The notes under the pieces: model-generated
The model's input: only the letters and a program-made list of their open reading frames with translations
What the model was told of the DNA's origin: nothing
Databases searched by the model: none
Part shown: positions 16,508 through 26,813 of the stretch, piece after piece
Layout of the letters: each line of letters starts with the position of its first letter
Numbering within the stretch: the stretch's first letter is position 1
Assembly (NCBI GenBank): GCA_017411805.1
Contig: JAFQPI010000050.1
Location: 17,887-81,886 of the forward strand
Length of the DNA stretch: 64,000 nucleotides
Direction of reading: 5' to 3'
From: Clostridia bacterium
Lineage (GTDB): Bacteria > Bacillota > Clostridia > Oscillospirales > CAG-272
Program-made: the position numbers and the translations under genes

Positions 16508-18883
16508 ATGGCTAAGAATCTGGTTATAATCGAGTCACCCTCCAAGGCGCACACCATTCAGGCGTGTCTTGGTTCAAATTATAAGATCGTAGCGTCGAAG
16601 GGTCATGTGCGTGACCTGCCCAAGAGTACCTTCGCTATTGATATAGAAAATGATTTCACCCCCAAATATATAAATATCCGCGGTAAGGGTGACCTTATCA
16701 AGGAGCTCAAGAAGGAAGCAAAGGCGGCGAAGACAGTATATCTCGCAACCGACCCTGACCGCGAGGGAGAGGCTATTTCATGGCATCTCGCTGCGGCGCT
16801 TGAGATCCCCGAAGATAAGCTCAAGAGAGTCACATTCAACGAGATCACAAAGACCGCGATAAAGGCGTCCATCAAGCAGCCCCGCGCGATCGATATCAAT
16901 CTCGTCAATGCACAGCAATCGCGCCGTATTCTGGACAGGATCGTCGGATACAAGCTCAGCCCCCTGCTTTGGAAGAGAGTAAAGCACGGTCTTTCTGCAG
17001 GACGAGTTCAGTCTGTTGCGACACGCCTTGTTGTTGAGCGCGAGGAAGAGATCCGCGCGTTTATTCCCGAGGAGTATTGGACCGTTGCCGCTAAGCTTAA
17101 TGCTGACGGAAGCATTTTTGAGGTTCGTTATTACGGCGATGCCGCCACGGGTAATAAAGTAAAGCTATCCAACGAGTCGGAAGCGAAGGCGGTCGTTGAC
17201 GCTGTTCTCGGAAAGAATATGAACGTAAAGTCGGTCAAGCACGGTGTCAAGTATAAAACTCCCGCGCCTCCCTTCACAACGTCGACTATGCTTCAGGAAG
17301 CGGCAAGAAAGCTCGGTTTCCAGTCCGCAAGAACCATGCGTACCGCGCAGGAGCTCTATGAAGGTATCAATCTCGGCACGGCAAACGGCGGAGCGCAGGG
17401 TCTTATCACATATATGAGAACAGACTCGCTCCGTATTTCCGCGGAAGCTCAGGCGAGCGCACGCGAGTTTATCGCAGAGAAGTACGGTGCAAACTATTGC
17501 CCCGAAACTCCAAGAATTTTTAAGATCAAGGCAAATGCGCAGGACGCGCACGAGGCAATCAGACCTGCGAGAGTGGCTCTTCTGCCCGCGCAGATCAAAT
17601 CATACCTCACCCCCGATCAGTTCAAGCTTTACAAGCTCATCTGGGAACGCTTTGTTGCAAGCCAGATGGAATCCGCAAAGCTCGATACACTTAATATTGA
17701 TTTTGAATCTGCGGGACATCTTTTCCGCACGGGCGGCTATACCGTTGCCTTCCAGGGATACATGGCTGTATACGAGGAGGGAACCGACGAGGCTGTCAAG
17801 AAAGCGGACGATCCCGATGATATCAAGAATTTCAGAATTCCCGCAATAAACGAGGCACAGAGCCTGCCTTGCGTTGACGTAAGCAGCGCAAAGCATTTTA
17901 CCGAGCCTCCCGCAAGATACAACGAGGCAAGCCTTATCAAGGCTCTCGAGGACAAGGGAATCGGCAGACCGAGTACCATTCCTCCCACGATAACGACAAT
18001 TATCAGCCGTGACTACGTGCGCCGTGAGGGTAAAGCACTCGTGCCTACCGAGCTCGGCGAGGTGACTACTGCGCTTATGAAGTCGGATTTTGCCGATATC
18101 GTTGATTATAAGTTCACAGCAAGAATGGAAAGCCAGCTTGACGAGATCGAAGCAGGCGAGACTAATATGATCGAGGTCCTCCGCGAATTCTGGGCAGGCT
18201 TCGAGCGTGAGCTTACAGAAGCTGAGAAGAAGAGCAGTATGGAGACTGCTCCCGCTGTCGTTGAAGAGACCGATATTATCTGCGATAAATGCGGTGCCAA
18301 GATGATAGTTAAGTCGGGACGCTTCGGCAAATTTGCGGCGTGCCCGAATTATCCCGAATGTAAGAATACCAAGCCTCTCGATGCAAATAAACAGGCTGAG
18401 AAGAAGGCTCCCGTTATAGCCGATTTCAAATGTGAGGTCTGCGGCGGAGATATGGTTCAGAGACACGGTAAGTACGGTAGCTTCTTTGCTTGCGCCAACT
18501 ACCCGAAGTGCAAATTCATCAAGCAACAGCAAAATAAGCTTGAGGGCGTTTCCTGTCCCAAGTGCGGCGGTGCGATCCTGATCCGTCAGGGAAGAAATAA
18601 GAGTCAATTCTACAGTTGCGAAAAGTACCCCGAGTGTGATTGGTCGAGTTGGGATCTTCCCGTAGCGGAAAAATGCCCCGAGTGCGGCGAGATGCTTTAT
18701 AAGAAAAAATCGCGTCCCGGTGTTCTTCTTTGCAAGAATAAGGATTGCGGATATACCAAAGAAAATGCGGTAACCGAGGAAAAGTTCGGATATATTCCGC
18801 AGGAAAACGAGCCGCTTCCGGAGGCGCCGATCTCTCCCCTTGATATGCCTCCCCCTCCCGGTGACGACGATATTCCGTTCTGA
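16508..18883 (+). CDS. topA: DNA topoisomerase I
   Basis: A 791-residue type IA topoisomerase that relaxes negative supercoils. The Toprim domain has Glu9 and DPDRE (82-86). The active-site tyrosine is Tyr302 in LITYMRTDS. Four Cys4 zinc-ribbon repeats follow between about residues 590 and 760 (for example CDKCGAKM...CPNYPEC and CPKCGGAI...CEKYPEC). The protein ends in an acidic/proline tail. It is the first gene of the topA-trmFO-plsX-rnc run. Confidence 0.97.
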   Translation: MAKNLVIIESPSKAHTIQACLGSNYKIVASKGHVRDLPKSTFAIDIENDFTPKYINIRGKGDLIKELKKEAKAAKTVYLATDPDREGEAISWHLAAALEIPEDKLKRVTFNEITKTAIKASIKQPRAIDINLVNAQQSRRILDRIVGYKLSPLLWKRVKHGLSAGRVQSVATRLVVEREEEIRAFIPEEYWTVAAKLNADGSIFEVRYYGDAATGNKVKLSNESEAKAVVDAVLGKNMNVKSVKHGVKYKTPAPPFTTSTMLQEAARKLGFQSARTMRTAQELYEGINLGTANGGAQGLITYMRTDSLRISAEAQASAREFIAEKYGANYCPETPRIFKIKANAQDAHEAIRPARVALLPAQIKSYLTPDQFKLYKLIWERFVASQMESAKLDTLNIDFESAGHLFRTGGYTVAFQGYMAVYEEGTDEAVKKADDPDDIKNFRIPAINEAQSLPCVDVSSAKHFTEPPARYNEASLIKALEDKGIGRPSTIPPTITTIISRDYVRREGKALVPTELGEVTTALMKSDFADIVDYKFTARMESQLDEIEAGETNMIEVLREFWAGFERELTEAEKKSSMETAPAVVEETDIICDKCGAKMIVKSGRFGKFAACPNYPECKNTKPLDANKQAEKKAPVIADFKCEVCGGDMVQRHGKYGSFFACANYPKCKFIKQQQNKLEGVSCPKCGGAILIRQGRNKSQFYSCEKYPECDWSSWDLPVAEKCPECGEMLYKKKSRPGVLLCKNKDCGYTKENAVTEEKFGYIPQENEPLPEAPISPLDMPPPPGDDDIPF

Positions 18884-18914
18884 TCACAATAATAGATAAA
18901 AGGAATTAATTGAT

Positions 18915-20267
18915 ATGACAGGCGAAAAGCCAAAGACAATAAACGTCCTCGGCGCAGGGCTTGCGGGATGCGAGGCGGCGTGGCAGGCGGCTTTACTCGG
19001 TGTAAATGTCAAGCTTTACGAGATGAAGCCGAAAAAGCTTACTCCCGCTCATAAGAGCGAGGGATTTGCAGAGCTTGTATGCTCGAATTCTCTCCGCTCT
19101 GACAGCGTGACCAATGCTGTCGGTCTGCTCAAGGAGGAGATGAGACATCTCTCCTCGCTTATCCTCGAAGCCGCTGATGCTACCCGTGTACCCGCGGGAT
19201 CGGCACTTGCCGTTGACAGAGTGAAGTTTTCGGAGTATATTACCGAAAAGATCCGCTCAAATCCCAATATTGAAGTAATTGAAGAAGAGGTGACGTCCCT
19301 CCCCGAGGGTGAGATCACCGTTATTGCCACCGGACCGCTTACGAGCGATCCGATGGCGGAATACATAAGAAACGAGCTTGGATGTCAGGGACTTCATTTC
19401 TTTGATGCCGCCGCGCCGATCGTTGATGCTGAAAGCATCAATACCGATGTTGCCTTCTTTGCATCACGATACGATAAGGGCGATGCGGACTATCTCAACT
19501 GCCCTATGACTCGCGAGCAGTATGATGCCTTCTATGATGCTCTCGTTTCAGCAAGAGAAGCAGAGCTCCATGATTTCGATAAGGCGTCCCAGAAGGATCT
19601 CAAAGTCTTTGAGGGTTGCATGCCCGTCGAGGTTATGGCAAAGAGAGGAAGAGATACCCTCCGCTTTGGTCCGCTGAAGCCGGTCGGACTTCACGACAAA
19701 CGCCATCCGGAAGTTAAGGAGTACTATGCGGTCGTTCAGCTTCGCCGCGAGGACGAAAGCGGAAGCATGTATAATCTCGTCGGCTTCCAGACACATCTTG
19801 CTTTCCCCGAGCAGAAGAGGGTCTTCTCGATGATTCCGGGCCTTGAAAATGCCGAATTCCTCCGCTACGGAGTTATGCACAGAAATACGTATCTGAATTC
19901 CCCCGGACTGCTCGATGCCGACTATTCCTTCAAGAATCGCCGCGGTCTGTTTTTCGCAGGACAGATGACGGGCGTTGAAGGATATATCGAGTCTGCGGGC
20001 TCGGGTCTCATCGCGGGTCTCAATGCCGCGCGTCTTGCGCTCGGACTTGATCGTGTGATATTCCCCGAGGAAACGATGATCGGTGCGATGGCTGCATACG
20101 TTTCGAGAGGCGGTACCGGTTCGTTTACCCCAATGAATGCCAATTTCGGTATAATCGCTCCCCTGCCCGAGAGAGTAAAAGGCGGCAAGGTTGCCAGATA
20201 TACCGTATATGCGGAGAGAGCACTCAGCATGATAAAGGACTTCGGAGAGAAGCCCTCGGAGATTTGA
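18915..20267 (+). CDS. trmFO: tRNA (uracil-54-C5)-methyltransferase, folate-dependent
   Basis: A 450-residue flavoprotein that makes ribothymidine at tRNA position 54 using methylenetetrahydrofolate. The FAD-binding GAGLAG (13-18) is followed by the TrmFO block [14 protein letters not shown] and the C-terminal [19 protein letters not shown]. Ribosome site AGGAAT lies before the ATG. It directly precedes plsX, with one base between stop and start. Confidence 0.96.
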   Translation: MTGEKPKTINVLGAGLAGCEAAWQAALLGVNVKLYEMKPKKLTPAHKSEGFAELVCSNSLRSDSVTNAVGLLKEEMRHLSSLILEAADATRVPAGSALAVDRVKFSEYITEKIRSNPNIEVIEEEVTSLPEGEITVIATGPLTSDPMAEYIRNELGCQGLHFFDAAAPIVDAESINTDVAFFASRYDKGDADYLNCPMTREQYDAFYDALVSAREAELHDFDKASQKDLKVFEGCMPVEVMAKRGRDTLRFGPLKPVGLHDKRHPEVKEYYAVVQLRREDESGSMYNLVGFQTHLAFPEQKRVFSMIPGLENAEFLRYGVMHRNTYLNSPGLLDADYSFKNRRGLFFAGQMTGVEGYIESAGSGLIAGLNAARLALGLDRVIFPEETMIGAMAAYVSRGGTGSFTPMNANFGIIAPLPERVKGGKVARYTVYAERALSMIKDFGEKPSEI

Positions 20268-20268
20268 A

Positions 20269-21321
20269 ATGATAGTAATTGTTGATTGTATGGGCGGCGA
20301 TAAGGCACCGCTTGAGGTAGTCAAGGGCGCGTATGCCGCATCCCTCGAATACAATGCAAATTTCATATTGGTCGGTGATAAAGCAGAGATCCTTCGCATC
20401 GCGGATGAAGAAGAAATGGATCTCCGCCGCTTTGATATTGTTGATGCTCCCCTGACGATCGAAATGACCGATCCGCCGCTTGCCGTCATGAAAGCGAAAA
20501 AGGATTCAAGTATGAACGTCGCGCTGACTATGCTTGCGGAAGGTAAGGGTGATGCTCTTGTCAGCACGGGCAATACGGGAGCTCTTTTTACGGGTGCGAC
20601 CCTGATCGTTCGTAAGATCAAAGGAGTCAAGCGCGCGGCTATAGCGAGTATCCTGCCTATGTCACCTCCCGTTCTTTTGCTTGATTCGGGCGCAAATATC
20701 ACGGTTACTCCGGCGTACCTTGAGCAGTTTGCAATAATGGGAAGCATTTATATGCACAAGATCCACGGGCTTTCTGCCCCCAGAGTCGGACTTCTCAATA
20801 ACGGCGCAGAGGAAACCAAGGGCACCGAGCTTCAGCTTGAAGCATATAAGCTCCTTTCCGATTCTCCCGCTCTCAATTTCGTTGGAAACGTCGAGGCAAA
20901 TATGGTTCCGAAGGATGCGTGCGACGTTCTTGTAACCGACGGATTTACGGGCAACGTATTGCTCAAATCGATTGAGGGCATGGGCAAACTCATGCTCCGT
21001 ACAATGAAGGATATATTTTATTCGGATACGCTTGCGAAGATCTCCGGATTGCTTATCAAGAGAAAAATAAACGATATCAAAGCAGTATTTGATCCGAACG
21101 AGCATGGAGGCGCGCCGATCCTCGGTATATCAAAGCCCGTTATCAAGGCGCACGGATCGTCAAACGCGAAGGCGGTCAAAAACGCCATCAGACAGGCGAT
21201 CGCATATGCGGATTCCGGCGTTATTTACAGTATTGCGCGAGAGACTAAGCTGTTTATGCCGTCTCACTCGCCAAGATCAGAAGAAGATAAGACGCTATCA
21301 GCGTCAGTACGTGAAAAATAA
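20269..21321 (+). CDS. plsX: Phosphate acyltransferase PlsX
   Basis: A 350-residue PlsX, which makes acyl-phosphate from acyl-ACP in phospholipid synthesis. Typical segments are IVDCMGGDKAPLEVVKGA, VSTGNTGALFTGA, LLDSGAN and DVLVTDGFTGNVLLKS. The start codon immediately follows the trmFO stop, so the two are translationally coupled. In many relatives acpP lies between plsX and rnc; here it is absent. Confidence 0.96.
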   Translation: MIVIVDCMGGDKAPLEVVKGAYAASLEYNANFILVGDKAEILRIADEEEMDLRRFDIVDAPLTIEMTDPPLAVMKAKKDSSMNVALTMLAEGKGDALVSTGNTGALFTGATLIVRKIKGVKRAAIASILPMSPPVLLLDSGANITVTPAYLEQFAIMGSIYMHKIHGLSAPRVGLLNNGAEETKGTELQLEAYKLLSDSPALNFVGNVEANMVPKDACDVLVTDGFTGNVLLKSIEGMGKLMLRTMKDIFYSDTLAKISGLLIKRKINDIKAVFDPNEHGGAPILGISKPVIKAHGSSNAKAVKNAIRQAIAYADSGVIYSIARETKLFMPSHSPRSEEDKTLSASVREK

Positions 21322-21339
21322 GAAAGCGAGTAAAAGGTT

Positions 21340-22059
21340 TTGACCGTTACCCCGAATACAGCCGAGCTTGAAAAAAAGATCGGTTATAAATTCAAAGATC
21401 ACGCCCTGCTTATCGAGGCTTTGACACATTCGTCATATGCCAATGAGCACGGCGGTATAAAAAAGCACAGATGCAACGAACGCCTTGAGTTCCTCGGAGA
21501 CGCGGTACTCTCCTCGATCACGGCGGAGTATTTGTTCAGAAAATTCTATGATTCTCCCGAGGGAGATCTTACCCGTATGAGAGCCGAGCTCGTTTGCGAA
21601 AAGGCACTTGCCGAATATGCGGGAAAGATCGGACTCGGCGAGGTACTGCTTCTCGGCAAGGGTGAGGAAAGAGGCGGCGGACGAGAGAGAAAGTCTATTC
21701 TTGCGGATGCTTTCGAAGCACTTCTTGCGGCAGTTTATCTCGACGCGGGCGCAAGCAACGAAGCCAAGGATGCGATAAGAAGCTATCTTATGCCCCTCGT
21801 TGAGTCAAGACTTGAGACTCTTCTTGCAGAGTGGCACGGAGCAGACTATAAAACTCTCCTTCAGCAGCTTGTTCAACGTTCCGAAGGTGAGCTGCTTGAA
21901 TACGTGACCGTTGGCGAAAGAGGTCCCGATCACGCAAAGGTGTTTACAGTTGAGGCACGCCTCAATTCAAATATCATCGGACAGGGTGAGGGAGCGACTA
22001 AGCGCGCGGCTGAGCAGGCTGCTGCAAAGCAGGCACTGATCCTGTTCGGAGAACTTTAA
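21340..22059 (+). CDS. rnc: Ribonuclease III
   Basis: A 239-residue RNase III that cleaves double-stranded RNA in rRNA and mRNA processing. The signature ERLEFLGDAVL is at 47-57, the second acidic cluster is in ADAFEALLAAVYLDAG, and a double-stranded-RNA-binding domain covers about 165-237. The start is TTG at 21340 with AAAGG close upstream; no better start lies in frame before the first conserved block. Confidence 0.95.
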   Translation: MTVTPNTAELEKKIGYKFKDHALLIEALTHSSYANEHGGIKKHRCNERLEFLGDAVLSSITAEYLFRKFYDSPEGDLTRMRAELVCEKALAEYAGKIGLGEVLLLGKGEERGGGRERKSILADAFEALLAAVYLDAGASNEAKDAIRSYLMPLVESRLETLLAEWHGADYKTLLQQLVQRSEGELLEYVTVGERGPDHAKVFTVEARLNSNIIGQGEGATKRAAEQAAAKQALILFGEL

Positions 22060-22069
22060 CAAGATATAC

Positions 22070-22097
22070 GCAGGGCGGATTTTCGGGTTCGCCCTGC
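22070..22097 (+). terminator. Hairpin between rnc and the radical SAM gene
   Basis: GCAGGGCG (22070-22077) pairs with CGCCCTGC (22090-22097). A run of six T starts seven bases after the stem, so termination is possible but not certain. Confidence 0.5.
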
Positions 22098-22128
22098 AAA
22101 AGTGTTTTTTCAGAAAGGAGGATGAGAT

Positions 22129-23163
22129 ATGCGGCACGTCAATATCCCGATTTTTATACCCCATCTCGGATGTCCGAATAACTGTGTTTTCTGCGATCAG
22201 AGAAAGATATCGGGATGTATTTCCTTTGACGAATCGGGTGTAAAAGCGCAGATCGAAGAAGTGCTTTCTACGCTCGCTCCCGAAGACGAAGCCGAGATCG
22301 CATTTTTTGGCGGTTCTTTTACGGGAATCGACCGTGATCTTATGATCAGACTCCTCTTTATTTCCGATGAGTTCGTTGATGGAGGAAAGGTCAAAAACGT
22401 CCGTTGCTCTACAAGACCCGATTATATCGACGAGGAAATACTTGATATTCTGAGCGAGCATCACGTTAAAACCGTCGAGATCGGAATACAGAGCATGTCT
22501 GACGAAGTCCTTTCGGCTTCAAAGAGAGGACACACCGCAGAGCGCGCGCTTGAGGCGTGCCGTATGGTCAAGGATGCGGGATTTGATCTGATCGGTCAGA
22601 TGATGATCGGCCTTCCCGGATCTACTCTCGAGTTCGAGATAGCCACGGCAAAGGCAATCTGCAATGCGGGTGCGGACGGAGCACGCGTCTACCCGACCGT
22701 GGTATTTGCCGAGACCGAGCTTGCCGACATGACTGCAAGGGGAAGCTATAAGCCTCTTGATATTGAAGACGCGATAGATCGAACAGCCTCGGTGCTCGAC
22801 GTTTTTGATCGCGCGGGCGTTCCAACGATCCGTGTCGGACTTTGCTCGGGGGAGAATCTCTCGTCTCCCAAAAGCGTTGTCGGAGGAGCGAACCATCCCG
22901 CGCTCGGTGAACTCTGTATGGGTGAGCTGATCTACAGACGCATCTGCGCCGAGGCCGACAGAGTCATTTCTACCACCGATCCCAAAGGGAAGACAATGAC
23001 GGTTTACGTGCCACTCGGTGCCACTTCCCGCGCAGTAGGGCAGAAAAAACGCAATATTTTACGTCTGAATGAAAAATATTGCAAAAAACACGCAATAAAT
23101 CGCATAAAAATTCTTGAAATTTCTTCTATTATAGGTTATAATATAATAATAGACTTATCATAA
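22129..23163 (+). CDS. Radical SAM protein, Elp3-like without acetyltransferase domain
   Basis: A 344-residue radical SAM enzyme. The iron-sulphur cysteines are Cys15, Cys19 and Cys22 (CPNNCVFC), followed by the FFGGSFTG and GIQSMSDEVL blocks. It resembles the radical SAM half of Elp3/COG1243 proteins but ends with no visible GNAT domain. Genes of this kind lie between rnc and smc in many Clostridia; the reaction is not established, tRNA modification being a guess. A strong AAGGAGG site lies 8 bases before the ATG. Confidence 0.82.
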   Translation: MRHVNIPIFIPHLGCPNNCVFCDQRKISGCISFDESGVKAQIEEVLSTLAPEDEAEIAFFGGSFTGIDRDLMIRLLFISDEFVDGGKVKNVRCSTRPDYIDEEILDILSEHHVKTVEIGIQSMSDEVLSASKRGHTAERALEACRMVKDAGFDLIGQMMIGLPGSTLEFEIATAKAICNAGADGARVYPTVVFAETELADMTARGSYKPLDIEDAIDRTASVLDVFDRAGVPTIRVGLCSGENLSSPKSVVGGANHPALGELCMGELIYRRICAEADRVISTTDPKGKTMTVYVPLGATSRAVGQKKRNILRLNEKYCKKHAINRIKILEISSIIGYNIIIDLS

Positions 23164-23192
23164 TGCGATCGTCTTGATCGCGGAGGTATAAA

Positions 23193-26100
23193 TTGTATTT
23201 AAAGCAGATTGAACTACAGGGCTTCAAGTCCTTTCCGGATAAAACGAGACTGGTATTTGAGCCCGGAGCGACGGTCATTATCGGACCTAACGGAAGCGGA
23301 AAATCGAATATTTCGGATGCTATGCGTTGGGTACTCGGCGAGATATCCTCAAAGAGCCTTCGAGGCACAAAGATGGAGGATATCATCTTCGGCGGCTCGG
23401 ACAGCAGAAAGCCAATGAGTTATGCCGAGGTCTCGGTGACCTTCGATAATACCGAAGTCGGCTCGGATGCCAGACTCGACTGCCCTTATGACGAGGTTAC
23501 CGTAACCCGCCGCTATTACCGAAACGGCGACAGCGAATATTTTATCAACAAGGGCAAGGTTAGACTTCGTGATATTTATGAGCTTTTCCTCAATACGGGT
23601 ATCGGCCGTGACGGTTATTCAATAATCGGTCAGGGCAGAATTGCGGACATAATTTCGAGAAAGAACGATGAACGCCGTGGAATTTTCGAGGATGCGGCAG
23701 GTATTGCAAAGTTCCGCCACAGAAAGAACGAGGCTGAGCGAAAGCTCGCGGCTACCGTGCAGAATATGGAGCGCGTACAGGATATCGTCAGCGTTCTCGG
23801 CTCGCGCCTTGCGTCTCTTGAACGTGAAAGCGTAAAGGCAAAGCGATTTATTGAATACAGCGAGGTAAAGAGACAGGCGGACGTTCAGCTTTGGCTTTAT
23901 GATACCGAGGGACTGCGCAATGAAGAAAACGAGTCCAATACAGATCTGCGACGCATAGACAGAGAGATCGGAGAGGCTGACGAAAGCCTGACAACTCTCC
24001 GCGAGCAACAGGAAAGACTTGAATCACTCGCATTTGAGAACAAGGCTGAGGCGGCAAGGATCGCATCCGAGATATCAAACAGAACGAAAGATAATTATGA
24101 GCTTGATGCCAGGATCAAGGTCATAAATACGAATATCACACATACAGAGGGCAGCGTTGCGATCGAACGTGCCACCGCAGAAGGACTCCGCACCTCCGCT
24201 TCCGACGAGGATGCAAGAGTTCTTGCTAAAGAAAATGAAGCAAAGGCTATTGCAACCGAAGTTGCAAATCTTTCCGCCGACGAAGCAAAGCTCAATGCAG
24301 AAGCATCAGAGGCAGAGAAAAAAGCCGATGCTCTCGATTCCTCGATCGGGCTTGCTTTTGAAGAGCTTTCCTCCGCTAAGGAAGAGGTGTCCGATATACA
24401 CGCGCGTCTTGAGCTTCTCGGACGCTCGGATGAGGAGGACGTCGGACGTGACGAGGCGGCGCGCAAGAACGTAAATGAGCGTAAGCGTTTAGCCGAGGCG
24501 CATGAAGCCGAATGTGAGGACAGCGAGCGCACTATCGCGGAATACGACGCAAAGCTTGCGGAGAATGCAGAGCTTCTTGCGGAAAAGAAGCAGGAAGCGG
24601 ATTCGCTCCGCTCAAAGCGTGATATAGACCGCGCAGAGCTTACCTCGGCTGAGATAAGGATCGATACCCTTAAGGGTAAGATCGAGGCTCTCCGCCGTAT
24701 GGAAGAGCATTTTGAGGGCTATAACAACAGCGTTAAGTTCGTTATGCGCTCCTATTCCGAAGGCAGGATCGACGGCGGAACGATCTACGGTCCCCTTTCC
24801 TCCCTCATTACCGTTGACAGTAAGTACGTTACCGCTATCGAGACCGCGCTCGGCGCGGCAATACAGAATATAGTGGTTGACGAGGAAAGGACCGCAAGGG
24901 CGGCGATTTCTTGCTTGAAGCGTAATAACGCCGGCAGAGCGACCTTCTTCCCGCTTACGTCGGTAAGACCTGCCCCTGAACCCACGCGCGAGATGAAGCA
25001 GGCGGCATCCTTCAAGGGATATATCGGAATTGCCTCCGAGCTTGTTTCCGCGGATAAAAAGTTCGGCGCGATCATCTCCTCCATGCTCGGCAGGATCATC
25101 GTTTTTGATAACCTCGAGAATGCGACCGAGATGGCAAAATCACTCCGCTACAGCGTCCGCACCGTAACTCTCGACGGTCAGCAGATCAACCGAGACGGTT
25201 CGTTTACGGGCGGTTCGCTCCGTACAAGCAGCGGAATCCTCACCCGAGCAGACGAGATCAAGCGAATGTCTGCAGAGCTTGATATCCTCTCGAAAAACTC
25301 GGAAAAGCTCCGCTCGTCGCTTGAGCTTACCGAATCCACTCTCGCCGAAATGGAAAATGATATCGAATCCGATGAGAGCGCAAACGCAATGATCGCGACC
25401 CTCCGCGCCGTTGAGGCAACGAGGCTTGAAAAGAATAAAGAAACGCTTGCGGCAGACCGCGAGCTCCTCCAAAAGTTCATGGCGGATCTCGAGAACGTCG
25501 CGGGTGAGAAGGAACGCCGTGCCGCAGAGGTCGCAAGCCTCGAAGCACGCGAGCGCGAGCTTACGGCAAAAGTCTCCGAGCTTGAAGAATTCCGATCCGA
25601 TAGCGAGGAAAAGAGACACGCGTCGCTCAAGGAGCGAGATAAGCTCCGCGCGGAGATAATGAATATCACGGTCCGTATCTCCGAGCTTCGCCGTGACATC
25701 GAAAGCTGTAATGCGCTTGCCGAGATGTCGCGCGATAAGGCACGTTCACTTAGAATTGATGCCGTTGCAAGAGAAAACGCCGCATCCGATGCGCAGAGAA
25801 GAGTCGCGGAGCTTAAGACAGAGCTTGACGATGCTATCAAGACTCTCGGCGCGGGAGAAGAGAAGCTTACAGAACTCAATGCCCGCAGAAGCGAGGTCGA
25901 GCAGGGCTCTCTTGAATACGAGGGCAAGCTCGTTGCTCTCCGTAATTCAACCGAGGAGCGCCGCTCACGCAGGGATAAGCTTCTTGCGGACAAGCTGAGG
26001 CTTGAGACGAATCTCGCGCAGATCCGAGCAAAGCTTGATGCTGAGACCAAGACATTCTGGGATGAATACGGAGTTACAAGAGCCGAGGCGATCGCGTTCG

Positions 26101-26813
26101 GTTATCCCGCCATCACGGCGGAGGAACGCCCCGCGGTATTTGCGCTTCAGACAGAATACAGAAATAAGATCAGAAACATCGGACACGTCAATTTGTCCGT
26201 GATAGATGAGTACCAAACCGAAAAGGCACAGTATGACGAAAAGACTTCTCAACTTGCCGATCTTGAAAAAGCCAAGTCGGAATTTGAGAAGATCATCAAG
26301 AGCCTTGAGAGCGAAATGGAAAAGACCTTCGTTGATTCCTTCAATCAGATCAATGAAAACTTCAAGCGCACCTTCTCGGAGCTTTTTGGCGGAGGATCTG
26401 CGGAGCTTATTCTGAGCGATCCGGATAACGTGCTTGAGAGCGGAATCGAGATCAAGGCGGCTCCTCCCGGCAAGATCATCAAGTCGCTTATGCAGCTCTC
26501 GGGCGGCGAGCAGGCTTTCGTTGCTATCGCGCTCTTCTTCGCAATACTGCAGGTCAACCCCACGCCCTTCTGTATCCTCGACGAGATCGAGGCGGCACTC
26601 GACGAGGTCAACGTCGAACGATTCTCGCAGTACATCCACCGCTATTCGGATGATACTCAGTTCATACTTATCACACACCGCCGCGGAACGATGAACGCCG
26701 CAGACAGACTTTACGGCGTAACGATGCCGGAGTCGGGAATCTCGAAGATCCTGACACTTGACGTGGCGGAAATAGCAAATAAAAAAGGAGAACTCTTTGA
26801 TGGGATTTCTTGA
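23193..26813 (+). CDS. smc: Chromosome segregation protein SMC
   Basis: A 1206-residue SMC ATPase. Walker A GPNGSGKS is at 31-38. Long coiled coils flank a hinge (about 505-640, with GGTIYGPLSSLI). The C-terminal head carries LSGGEQ and the Walker B CILDEIEAALDE. It dimerises and works with ScpA/ScpB, both encoded at 3.5-5.0 kb. The start is TTG at 23193 with GGAGG 6 bases upstream. It overlaps ftsY by 14 bases, so translation is coupled. Confidence 0.97.
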   Translation: MYLKQIELQGFKSFPDKTRLVFEPGATVIIGPNGSGKSNISDAMRWVLGEISSKSLRGTKMEDIIFGGSDSRKPMSYAEVSVTFDNTEVGSDARLDCPYDEVTVTRRYYRNGDSEYFINKGKVRLRDIYELFLNTGIGRDGYSIIGQGRIADIISRKNDERRGIFEDAAGIAKFRHRKNEAERKLAATVQNMERVQDIVSVLGSRLASLERESVKAKRFIEYSEVKRQADVQLWLYDTEGLRNEENESNTDLRRIDREIGEADESLTTLREQQERLESLAFENKAEAARIASEISNRTKDNYELDARIKVINTNITHTEGSVAIERATAEGLRTSASDEDARVLAKENEAKAIATEVANLSADEAKLNAEASEAEKKADALDSSIGLAFEELSSAKEEVSDIHARLELLGRSDEEDVGRDEAARKNVNERKRLAEAHEAECEDSERTIAEYDAKLAENAELLAEKKQEADSLRSKRDIDRAELTSAEIRIDTLKGKIEALRRMEEHFEGYNNSVKFVMRSYSEGRIDGGTIYGPLSSLITVDSKYVTAIETALGAAIQNIVVDEERTARAAISCLKRNNAGRATFFPLTSVRPAPEPTREMKQAASFKGYIGIASELVSADKKFGAIISSMLGRIIVFDNLENATEMAKSLRYSVRTVTLDGQQINRDGSFTGGSLRTSSGILTRADEIKRMSAELDILSKNSEKLRSSLELTESTLAEMENDIESDESANAMIATLRAVEATRLEKNKETLAADRELLQKFMADLENVAGEKERRAAEVASLEARERELTAKVSELEEFRSDSEEKRHASLKERDKLRAEIMNITVRISELRRDIESCNALAEMSRDKARSLRIDAVARENAASDAQRRVAELKTELDDAIKTLGAGEEKLTELNARRSEVEQGSLEYEGKLVALRNSTEERRSRRDKLLADKLRLETNLAQIRAKLDAETKTFWDEYGVTRAEAIAFGYPAITAEERPAVFALQTEYRNKIRNIGHVNLSVIDEYQTEKAQYDEKTSQLADLEKAKSEFEKIIKSLESEMEKTFVDSFNQINENFKRTFSELFGGGSAELILSDPDNVLESGIEIKAAPPGKIIKSLMQLSGGEQAFVAIALFFAILQVNPTPFCILDEIEAALDEVNVERFSQYIHRYSDDTQFILITHRRGTMNAADRLYGVTMPESGISKILTLDVAEIANKKGELFDGIS

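Noticed and set aside
19548-20747. A 399-codon open frame opposite trmFO and plsX.
   Set aside because: It spans two well-supported genes and carries no recognisable motif.
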